From assembly GCA_964428805.1 (NCBI GenBank), contig CAYRZF010000060.1:1-13052 (forward strand): a stretch of 13,052 bases of DNA. Direction: 5' to 3'. Made by a program: the position numbers and the translations under genes. Shown piece by piece: positions 1 through 6,046 of the stretch (its first letter is position 1; each line of letters starts with the position of its first letter). Origin of the DNA: CAYRZF01 sp964428805 (GTDB lineage: Bacteria > Methylomirabilota > Methylomirabilia > Rokubacteriales > CSP1-6). The notes under the pieces were generated by a model. The model was given only the letters and a program-made list of their open reading frames with translations, ran no database searches and had not been told where the DNA came from.

Positions 1-467
1 TCAACATCAACCAGGACATCTGTAACGGCTGCCGGTACTGCGTGTCGGCCTGCCCCTTCGGTGTCGTCGCGTTCAACCACGATACCGGGCGCGCCAACAA
101 GTGCACCTTCTGCAACGACCGGCTCCACAACGGGCTGGGGCCGGCCTGTGCCAAGGCCTGCCCGACCGAATCGATTGCCTTTGGCTTCAGGGACGAGCTG
201 GCGGCCCGGGCCCGGAAGCGCGTCGAGCAGCTGAAGAAGATGGGCTTCAAGAATGCCCAGCTCTACGGCGAGGACCAGAACGGCCCGCTGGGTGGCCTCA
301 ACGCGTTCTTCCTGCTCCTGGACAGGCCGTCCGTCTATGGCCTGCCTGAGAAGCCCCGGCTTCCCCAAAATAACGTCTTCGTGGACTCGCTCCTCTCCAT
401 CGGCTCGGCCCTGCTGGTGGGGGTCGGCGCCCTGGTGGCCTTCAGGGAGCGGGGCGGAAAGGAGTAG
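1..467 (+). CDS. Formate dehydrogenase-type iron-sulfur (beta) subunit, 5' end missing
   Basis: This is the C-terminal 154 residues of a ferredoxin-like electron-transfer subunit, read in the frame starting at base 3; the N-terminus lies outside the window. Two Cys clusters are visible. The first is CxxCxxCxxxCP at residues 7-18 of the fragment. The second is C34-x2-C37-x11-C49-x3-C53-P, the spacing found in the FdnH/HybA/DmsB family of [4Fe-4S] subunits. One hydrophobic segment at about residues 128-149 sits close to the C-terminus and looks like a membrane anchor, as in FdnH and HybA. The protein would carry electrons from the molybdopterin catalytic subunit, presumably encoded upstream, to the membrane subunit that follows after 3 nt. 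Assignment to formate dehydrogenase, rather than another molybdoenzyme or a hydrogenase, rests mainly on fdhD and fdhE nearby and is an inference. Confidence 0.85.
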   Translation, partial: NINQDICNGCRYCVSACPFGVVAFNHDTGRANKCTFCNDRLHNGLGPACAKACPTESIAFGFRDELAARARKRVEQLKKMGFKNAQLYGEDQNGPLGGLNAFFLLLDRPSVYGLPEKPRLPQNNVFVDSLLSIGSALLVGVGALVAFRERGGKE

Positions 468-470
468 CCG

Positions 471-1406
471 ATGCCGCTCCTCAAGAGCGCGGACTGGCCC
501 TTTCTGATCGACTTCTATTTCTTCCTCGCGGGGCTCGCCGGCGGGGCGTTTGTGATTGCCACGATCGCCCATCTGGTGGGCGGCAAGCGGAACCGTGAAG
601 TGGTCAGGGTCGGCTACTACCTGGCCCTCGTCGCCTTGATCCCCGCGCCGATCCTCCTGACCGTTGACCTCGGGATACCGAGCCGGTTCCTCCACATGCT
701 CATGGTGGTCAAGCCCGACACCACGATCGGCATGGATGCGATCAACCTGGGATCGATCCACATCAAGCCGTTTTCGCCGATGAACATGGGGGCCTGGGCC
801 CTCACGGGATTCGGCCTGTTCGCCTTCCTGGCGGCGCTGTCGGTATTTTTAGAGGACACAGGGCCGGGGCGCAATCTCTCGGCTCTCCGCAGCACCGCAG
901 GGGTCATCGGAGGGTTCTTCGGGTTCTTCCTGGCGGCCTACCCCGGCGTGCTCCTCGGCGCAACCGCCCGACCCCTCTTCCAGAACGGACATTTCCTGGG
1001 CGCCCTGTTCCTGGCAGTCGGCGCGACCTCGGGGGCCGCGGCTATCGCCCTGATCCTGTTGTTCCTCGGCCGAGAGGCAGGAGGGAGCCTCAAACAGATG
1101 CGGTGGGTCACAATCCCCACCCTGTTGCTCCAGGTCGTGACCCTGGCCCTGTTTCTCTTGACGGTCGAGATGTCCGGGGCGGAGGGTGCGGCCCAGTCAC
1201 TGGCGTTGCTCGTCAGCGGCCCGTACAGTATGACCTTCTGGCTCGGGGCTGTGGGAGTGGGGTCGATCGTACCGCTCGTGCTGGAGGTGGCCCGGCGCCA
1301 GCGGGCGAACCCGGGGCTCGTGGCCATTTCGGCGGTCCTGATCCTGCTGGGTGGCTTGCTGGTCAAGTACGTGATCATGGCCGCGGGCCAGGTCGTGCTG
1401 TCCTAG
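471..1406 (+). CDS. nrfD: NrfD/PsrC-family membrane subunit of the formate dehydrogenase-type complex
   Basis: A 311-residue integral membrane protein with about eight hydrophobic segments (roughly 11-36, 47-67, 104-127, 141-163, 173-200, 212-233, 253-274 and 283-306). It carries stretches typical of NrfD proteins: DLGIPSRFLHM at 66-76, SPMNMGAW at 102-109, and YPGVLLGATARP at 157-168. NrfD proteins exchange electrons between an iron-sulfur partner and membrane quinone and normally carry no heme. The ATG at 471 follows AAAGGAG (458-464) with a 6-nt spacer and lies 3 nt after the beta subunit, so the two are co-translated. An anchored beta subunit plus an NrfD partner resembles the HybA/HybB layout rather than the cytochrome b type of E. 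coli FdnGHI. The operon ends at the terminator at 1431-1460. Polysulfide or other oxidoreductase roles cannot be excluded from this subunit alone. Confidence 0.88.
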   Translation: MPLLKSADWPFLIDFYFFLAGLAGGAFVIATIAHLVGGKRNREVVRVGYYLALVALIPAPILLTVDLGIPSRFLHMLMVVKPDTTIGMDAINLGSIHIKPFSPMNMGAWALTGFGLFAFLAALSVFLEDTGPGRNLSALRSTAGVIGGFFGFFLAAYPGVLLGATARPLFQNGHFLGALFLAVGATSGAAAIALILLFLGREAGGSLKQMRWVTIPTLLLQVVTLALFLLTVEMSGAEGAAQSLALLVSGPYSMTFWLGAVGVGSIVPLVLEVARRQRANPGLVAISAVLILLGGLLVKYVIMAAGQVVLS

Positions 1407-1430
1407 CTCGAAGTGCCGCGCTGAATGCGG

Positions 1431-1460
1431 AAGAGGCCCCGTGTGGGCCTCTTCTTTTTT
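1431..1460 (+). terminator. Rho-independent terminator after the formate dehydrogenase operon
   Basis: A perfect 9-bp stem, AAGAGGCCC (1431-1439) with GGGCCTCTT (1445-1453), closes a 5-nt loop and is followed by C and six T residues (1455-1460). It lies 25 nt past the nrfD stop codon. The next gene begins only 9 nt after the T tract, so the hairpin may also act as an attenuator for that gene. Confidence 0.85.
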
Positions 1461-1468
1461 GCGACGAG

Positions 1469-2125
1469 ATGGAACGGTTGACCTCAGACCGATTGAAGCT
1501 GGAGCAGGAGAAGACTCTGGCCTCCCCCCGGATGCGCTACGGTCTGCTCGCCCGTCTCCTCTTCGTCGGGATGGATCTGCTGTATGGGCGTCCTAAGACC
1601 CTCAGCAAGTTCAAGGTCCTCGAGGTTATTGCCCGCGTGCCTTACCAAGCCTGGGAGCACGTCGCCTACATTGCGATCACCCATACCCATGCCTATCCCG
1701 ACTTGGCGCGACGCATTTTCGACCGGGTCAAAGAGAGCCGGATCCAGCAGGACAACGAGCAGTGGCACCTCTTGATCCTGGAAGAGCTCACGGACAGAAA
1801 ACACATCCACGAAAACTTCCTCTGGTACCGGCTCCTCCCCCAGGTGATCGCGTTCCTCTACTACCACATTTCCTGGCTCCTCTACGTGATCCGCCCCGCC
1901 CGGAGCTACCTCCTGAACGCCCACTTCGAGGATCACGCGGAGCATGAGTACATGGAATACGTCGCCGAGAATCCGGCCCTCGAAGCCGAGCCCTTTGAGA
2001 GTATGTTCGGTGACGACTATGGGAGGTTCGCCTCGCTGGCGGATCTCTTCCGCCAGATCGGCTACGACGAGCGGGTCCACAAGCTGGAGAGCCTCGCGCG
2101 GATCGAGGCGGCTCGCTTCCAGTAG
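1469..2125 (+). CDS. aox: Alternative oxidase / plastid terminal oxidase-like diiron quinol oxidase
   Basis: A 218-residue protein matching the alternative oxidase family, which oxidises quinol and reduces O2 to water at a membrane-surface diiron site without pumping protons. The expected six ligands can be placed in order: E52 in LEVIARVP, E97 and H100 in NEQWHLL, E154 in FEDHAEHEY, and E201 and H204 in DERVH. The wording LEVIARVPY, NEQWHLLILE and LLPQVIAFLYY is closer to plastid/cyanobacterial PTOX than to mitochondrial AOX. Hydrophobic stretches at about 124-142 fit monotopic membrane binding. ATG 1469 is the only plausible start; the open frame runs far upstream, but through nrfD and the terminator. 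No good Shine-Dalgarno is visible. The gene is flanked by formate dehydrogenase structural genes and fdhD, suggesting a formate-to-O2 route. A different ferritin-like diiron protein is the main alternative, less likely given all six ligands. Confidence 0.85.
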   Translation: MERLTSDRLKLEQEKTLASPRMRYGLLARLLFVGMDLLYGRPKTLSKFKVLEVIARVPYQAWEHVAYIAITHTHAYPDLARRIFDRVKESRIQQDNEQWHLLILEELTDRKHIHENFLWYRLLPQVIAFLYYHISWLLYVIRPARSYLLNAHFEDHAEHEYMEYVAENPALEAEPFESMFGDDYGRFASLADLFRQIGYDERVHKLESLARIEAARFQ

Positions 2126-2136
2126 CCGGCCCGGTG

Positions 2137-2142
2137 TACAAT
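2137..2142 (+). promoter_or_regulatory. Possible -10 box ahead of fdhD
   Basis: TACAAT matches the sigma70 -10 consensus at five of six bases in the short gap between the oxidase gene and fdhD. No good -35 box is seen upstream. A transcript from here would begin about at the fdhD ATG (2152), giving a leaderless or nearly leaderless message, which would explain the missing Shine-Dalgarno. Chance occurrence is possible. Confidence 0.3.
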
Positions 2143-2151
2143 ATCCGGACA

Positions 2152-2907
2152 ATGCGTAGTTTCATCGAGCTGAGAGGCAGGAAGGTGGAGGAGGTCAAGG
2201 GCGAGGTAGTGCGCGAGCAGCCGCTCGTGATCTACGTGAACGAGAAGAAGTTTATCACGCTGCTGTGCTCGCCCCTCAAGCTCGACTGTCTCGTGGTCGG
2301 CTATCTCTGGCTGGAGAAAGTCATCGCCTCCGTGGACGACATTCAACACCTTCACGTGTCGGAAGTGGACGGCCGGGCGGATGTGATCCTGACACACGCG
2401 GTGGAACTCCCCACGGAGCGGATCCTCACCTCGGGCTGCGGGGGCGGCATCACCTTCAGGATCGACCCGCGACTGTTCCCGCAGATTCGCTCCTCGCTCA
2501 AAGTTCGGCCTGAACAGCTCTTCCACCGGATGCGGGAGCTCTTCGCCGCCGCGGTGAACTACCGCGCCTCCCGGGGCATCCACGGGGCGGCTCTCAGCGA
2601 TGGAGATCAGCTTTTGATCGTGGCCGAGGACGTCGGCCGTCACAACGCCGTTGATAAAGTCAAAGGGGAAGCCTTGCTGAAGGGGATTCCGACGACGGAC
2701 AGAATCCTCCTCTCGACCGGACGGATCTCGTCGGAGATGCTGCTGAAGGCCGCGCGGATGGAAGTGCCCCTGGTGGCCTCCCGGACCTCACCCACCGAGA
2801 TGGCCGTGAGCCTTGCCGAGCAGCTGGGAATAACGGTCGTGGGGTACCTCAGGCCCGACAGCCTGAATGTCTACTCCGGCGACGCCGTTGCCCTGGACCT
2901 CCCCTGA
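2152..2907 (+). CDS. fdhD: FdhD, formate dehydrogenase sulfurtransferase
   Basis: FdhD passes sulfur from a cysteine desulfurase to the bis-MGD molybdenum or tungsten cofactor before its insertion into formate dehydrogenase. This protein is 251 residues from ATG 2152. Family landmarks are LLCSP near the N-terminus, TSGCGGG around residue 96, EDVGRHNAVDKV in the nucleotide/cofactor-binding half, and TGRISSEML after it. E. coli FdhD uses a CxxC pair (C121, C124). Here the first Cys is kept (C96) but the position of the second is Gly, so sulfur transfer would rely on one Cys in this motif. A GTG at 2134 would add six residues. Neither start has a convincing ribosome site, but a TACAAT box at 2137-2142 favours 2152. 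The gene follows the oxidase by 26 nt and overlaps the start of fdhE. Confidence 0.93.
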   Translation: MRSFIELRGRKVEEVKGEVVREQPLVIYVNEKKFITLLCSPLKLDCLVVGYLWLEKVIASVDDIQHLHVSEVDGRADVILTHAVELPTERILTSGCGGGITFRIDPRLFPQIRSSLKVRPEQLFHRMRELFAAAVNYRASRGIHGAALSDGDQLLIVAEDVGRHNAVDKVKGEALLKGIPTTDRILLSTGRISSEMLLKAARMEVPLVASRTSPTEMAVSLAEQLGITVVGYLRPDSLNVYSGDAVALDLP

Positions 2908-3788
2908 ACTCGACAGCGCCCGACCCCGCCGCGCTCAGCGCCGAGTGGGAAGATCTCCTGGCCCGCCGGCCCGATTTCCGCAACCCTCTGCGCCTGTACG
3001 GCGCGGTCCTCGACGCATGGAGCCGCTGCACTCCGGAGGGTTTTCCTGTCCTCCGCTGGCCTCGGGAGGAATGTCTGGAACGCTGGACGCGCGGCGTTTC
3101 CCTGATTCTGGAGGCCCCCCCTGACTTTGCCCCCGAATCCCTCGAGCCACTCCTGGTCCCGGTCCTCGACGGGCTGTCGGCCATCGGCGAGGAGGAGGCG
3201 GACGCCGTCGGCCGGTTCGCGGGGGCCTGGGACGAGGGTCGGCTGTCCCCGTCCACGCTCCTGCCCGGGATGCGGAAAGACGGCGAGAAGCCCTCCACCG
3301 GCGCGCTGGAGATCCCGGGGGATCTCCTGAGTTTCGTGACCTACCTGGGACTTCGTCCCGCGCTGGAGGCCTACTTCGCGGAGGTCAAAGGCCACTTTTC
3401 ACCGGATCTATGGGACGCCGGCGCCTGCCCGTTCTGCGCTGCCGCGCCCGCGTTCGGCGATATCGGGGAAGACGGCAAGCGCTGGCTCTGTTGCGCCCTC
3501 TGCGGGGGTCGCTGGACCATCGGCCGGCTCCGCTGCCCGTTTTGCGATAATCGGGACGCCAAAACGCTGACCCGGCTGGCCGCCGAAGGGCCGGAGGAAG
3601 GATACATCATCGAGGCCTGCGACGTGTGCCGGGGATATCTCAAGGGTGTGGATCGGCGAGTCCGGTGGAACGCAGCTTCTGCCCTGATCGAAGACTGGGG
3701 GACGCCGCACCTGGACCTGATCGCGCGCCGAAAAGGATACTGGCGAGCGACTCCCAGCTTGATCCAGCTGGTACCGCCCGAGTCGTAA
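2904..3788 (+). CDS. fdhE: FdhE, formate dehydrogenase accessory protein (probable CTG start)
   Basis: FdhE is a cytoplasmic rubredoxin-like metal-binding protein needed for assembly of membrane formate dehydrogenases. The reading frame gives 294 residues, close to the roughly 310 of E. coli FdhE. The C-terminal half has four CxxC motifs that form the iron site: C175-C178, C197-C200, C211-C214 and C239-C242. The N-terminal half is helical, and the motif WEDLLARRPDF fits the start of known FdhE proteins. No ATG, GTG or TTG occurs in frame from about 2790 until ATG 3270, which would delete 122 residues. The most likely start is CTG 2904, which overlaps the fdhD stop as CTGA, the same geometry as the ATGA and GTGA overlaps elsewhere in this window. 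A base error at this codon is the alternative. Confidence 0.88.
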   Translation: MNSTAPDPAALSAEWEDLLARRPDFRNPLRLYGAVLDAWSRCTPEGFPVLRWPREECLERWTRGVSLILEAPPDFAPESLEPLLVPVLDGLSAIGEEEADAVGRFAGAWDEGRLSPSTLLPGMRKDGEKPSTGALEIPGDLLSFVTYLGLRPALEAYFAEVKGHFSPDLWDAGACPFCAAAPAFGDIGEDGKRWLCCALCGGRWTIGRLRCPFCDNRDAKTLTRLAAEGPEEGYIIEACDVCRGYLKGVDRRVRWNAASALIEDWGTPHLDLIARRKGYWRATPSLIQLVPPES

Positions 3789-3953
3789 AGTCAGTGGCGG
3801 GGCGACGGACCGCCATCCACGAAGATGGTGGCTTCCATGGCCCCTCAATGTGCTAGGCTTTTTCCATTCCTCGCCGCTATTGAAAGTCTTTCGCCGGGCT
3901 GCTAGACTTTTTGCAAGTTTTGTGCGAGGTTTCGGGACACGCAGGATTTTTTT
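3789..3953 (+). other. Intergenic region between fdhE and the heme operon
   Basis: No gene is seen in these 165 nt. The region is more AT-rich than the genes and holds a candidate promoter (3880-3908). It also holds two near-identical 13-mers, TGCTAGGCTTTTT (3851-3863) and TGCTAGACTTTTT (3900-3912). An inverted repeat, AAAGTCT (3883-3889) and AGACTTT (3904-3910), sits over the promoter. The inverted repeat followed by T residues could alternatively be a weak terminator for fdhE. Confidence 0.6.
3880..3908 (+). promoter_or_regulatory. Candidate sigma70 promoter of the ccsA-hemACDB operon
   Basis: TTGAAA (3880-3885), a 17-nt spacer, and TAGACT (3903-3908), which is preceded by TG at 3900-3901 as in an extended -10. 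Transcription would start near 3915, leaving a leader of about 40 nt before the ATG at 3954. The -35 and -10 boxes are both overlapped by the AAAGTCT/AGACTTT inverted repeat. Confidence 0.5.
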
Positions 3954-4763
3954 ATGAGCCCAATTCTCTTCGACCTGGCCCTCCTGGCATACCTCGGGGC
4001 CACCGTTTTGGCCCTGGCGCACCTGATTCAGCGCGGGGAAGCCGTCTATCGTGCCGCGTCACTCCTGACGCAGGCGGCCTGGATCGTTCACACGCTGGCG
4101 CTGGTCGTGAGAGGGGTCGAGCTGGGCCGACCCCCTCTGGGCACGCTGGTGGAGGCCATGTCGGTGGTCGGGTGGGCCGCGGTGCTCTTCACGCTGTGGG
4201 CGGAGCGGCAGTACGGGGTGAAGGTGCTGGGCGCCTTCGTGCTCCCCCTCGTTTCGGTGCTCGGGGTGTCGGCGGCGTGGCTCCCGCCCGGCCTCACCGA
4301 CTTGGCTCCCGCCTTGCGGAACGCGTGGATCTGGGTGCACGTGATCTTGGCCATGCTGGGAATCTCCGCCTTCGTTCTCAACTTCGTCGGCGGCGTCATG
4401 TACCTTCTCCAGGAGCGGCAACTCAAGGCCAAGCGCCCCGGGCCCCTGTACTACCGGCTGCCGTCTCTGGAGACGCTCGACCGGCTGACCTACCGGGCGT
4501 TGACGCTGGGATTTCCGTTCCTCACCCTCGGGCTCTTCCTGGGAGCATTGTGGGCGCGCACCGCTTGGGGCAGTCTCTTCACGTTTGATCCGCTCGCGCT
4601 CTTTTCCTTCCTGGCGTGGCTCGTCTATGCGGCGACCCTTTCGGGCCGGGCCGTGGCCGGCTGGCGGGGACGGCGTGCGGCGTACTTTGCCGTGGTCGGG
4701 TTCGGCGCCCTTGTGTTGACGCTCGGGGCCGGGTTGTTGCTTCCGGGGCGGCACGGCTCGTGA
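3954..4763 (+). CDS. ccsA: CcsA/HemX-like cytochrome c assembly family membrane protein
   Basis: A 269-residue polytopic membrane protein of the CcsA/CcmC/HemX family, with about eight hydrophobic segments. Family marks are H46 in IVHTLALVVRG, the PPLGTLVEAM stretch at 60-69, and H129 in WVHVILAML. The tryptophan-rich loop that CcsA uses for heme is degenerate: W205-G-S is followed by F209 and F211 where CcsA has Trp, DP is kept, and the usual KE is LA. The His expected in the LHTR-like segment after this loop appears to be Ser230. This suggests a HemX-type protein, which in Bacillus affects the level of HemA, rather than an active heme c synthetase. The ATG at 3954 has an AGGA site 7 nt upstream across a T run. 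It is the first gene of the hem operon and overlaps hemA by 4 nt (GTGA). Confidence 0.82.
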   Translation: MSPILFDLALLAYLGATVLALAHLIQRGEAVYRAASLLTQAAWIVHTLALVVRGVELGRPPLGTLVEAMSVVGWAAVLFTLWAERQYGVKVLGAFVLPLVSVLGVSAAWLPPGLTDLAPALRNAWIWVHVILAMLGISAFVLNFVGGVMYLLQERQLKAKRPGPLYYRLPSLETLDRLTYRALTLGFPFLTLGLFLGALWARTAWGSLFTFDPLALFSFLAWLVYAATLSGRAVAGWRGRRAAYFAVVGFGALVLTLGAGLLLPGRHGS

Positions 4764-6046
4764 CGGCGGAGCTGTTCGTTGCCGGCCTGAGCCACAAGAC
4801 CGCGCCGATCGCCGTCCGCGAGCAGCTGGCCGTGGAGGAGGATAAGCTCCGGGAGATCCTCCTGGACGTTCATGCCACGGGGGTCCTTTCGGAGGTCATG
4901 ATCCTCTCGACGTGCAACCGCGTGGAGGTCTACGGCGTGGCCGACGTGCCCGGGGAGGCTCGCGCCCTGGCCTTCCGCCGTCTCGCTCAGCAGCGCGGTC
5001 TCGACCTCGCCTTCTTCGAGCCGATGCTCTACACCAAGCCGGGGAACGAGGCGGTGCTCCACTGTTTCAAGGTGGCCGCCAGCCTGGATTCCATGATCAT
5101 CGGCGAATCGCAGATCCTGGGCCAAGTGAAAGGGGCGTTCGCCCTGGCCCAGAGCTGTCAGACCGTCGGCCCCCTCCTCCATCGCCTCCTCAGCCAGGCC
5201 TTCGCCGTGGCCAAGAAGGTCCGGACTGAAACTGAACTCGCGCGACACGCCGTGTCGGTTTCGTACGCCGCCGTGGAGCTGGCCCGCAAAATTTTCGGAG
5301 GTCTCGAAGGCAAGGCGGTGCTGCTCATCGGCGCGGGGAAGATGGGAGAACTGGCCGCCAAGCATCTGGTGGACCAGGGCGCCTTCCCCATCTTCGTGAC
5401 CAACCGGACCTGGCCTCGGGCGCAGGAGATGGCCCGGGTGCTCGCCGCGACCCCCGTGCCGTTCGAAGGATGGTCGGAGACCCTGGCGGCGGTGGACATC
5501 GTCATCACCTCAACCGGCGCTCCGGAGCCCATCGTCAGGAAAGCCGAGGTCCAGCGCGGCCTCCACGCTCGTCGCTCGCGACCCCTCTTCTTCATTGACA
5601 TCGGCGTCCCGCGCGACGTCGAGCCCGGGGTCAACGAGCTCGAAGCGGTCTTCTGCTACGACATCGACGACCTGCGCCAGGTGGTGGAGTCCAACGTCCG
5701 GGAACGGCTCCGGGAGGCTCAGAAAGCCGAAGCGCTGGTCGAGCGCGAAGTCGCGAGGTTCGTGGCCCGGGCCCAGGATCTGGAGGTGGTGCCGACCATC
5801 GTGTCCCTGCGGGAACGTCTCGAAGCCATCCGACGAGGAGAGGTGGAAAAGGCGCTCCTGAATCTCCCACACGCCGATCCTCAGACGCGCAAGGCCATCG
5901 ACGCGCTGTCGCAGTCTATCGTCAACAAGATCCTCCATACCCCTATTGTGAAGCTCAGGGAGTCCTCGCGAAGCGGCCACGGCCGGAGCTGGACGGAAAT
6001 CGTGCACGAGCTCTTTGGCCTCGGACGGGAGCGGGAAGGACAATGA
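4760..6046 (+). CDS. hemA: Glutamyl-tRNA reductase (HemA)
   Basis: HemA reduces glutamyl-tRNA(Glu) with NADPH to glutamate-1-semialdehyde, the committed step of C5-pathway tetrapyrrole synthesis. The protein is 428 residues, the usual length. It has the N-terminal GLSHKTAPIAVRE motif at 9-21, the catalytic Cys C52 in STCNRVE, the VAASLDSMIIGESQILGQVK region at 105-124, and the NADPH-binding GAGKMGELAA at 191-200. A helical dimerisation domain ends the chain. The GTG start at 4760 overlaps the ccsA stop as GTGA. An in-frame GTG at 4616 would add 48 residues inside ccsA and is rejected, because the family begins just before the SHKTAP motif. The stop overlaps the hemC start (ATGA). Confidence 0.97.
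   Translation: MTAELFVAGLSHKTAPIAVREQLAVEEDKLREILLDVHATGVLSEVMILSTCNRVEVYGVADVPGEARALAFRRLAQQRGLDLAFFEPMLYTKPGNEAVLHCFKVAASLDSMIIGESQILGQVKGAFALAQSCQTVGPLLHRLLSQAFAVAKKVRTETELARHAVSVSYAAVELARKIFGGLEGKAVLLIGAGKMGELAAKHLVDQGAFPIFVTNRTWPRAQEMARVLAATPVPFEGWSETLAAVDIVITSTGAPEPIVRKAEVQRGLHARRSRPLFFIDIGVPRDVEPGVNELEAVFCYDIDDLRQVVESNVRERLREAQKAEALVEREVARFVARAQDLEVVPTIVSLRERLEAIRRGEVEKALLNLPHADPQTRKAIDALSQSIVNKILHTPIVKLRESSRSGHGRSWTEIVHELFGLGREREGQ

Noticed and set aside
1103..1468. N-terminal extension of the oxidase frame
   Set aside because: The extension runs through nrfD in another frame and through the terminator hairpin; oxidase homology begins after ATG 1469.
4616..4759. 48-residue N-terminal extension of HemA
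   Set aside because: It overlaps the end of ccsA, and HemA proteins start just before the SHKTAP motif; GTG 4760 gives the usual length.
4625..5365. Antisense open frame opposite ccsA and hemA
   Set aside because: It is a shadow of two conserved genes with no recognisable domain.
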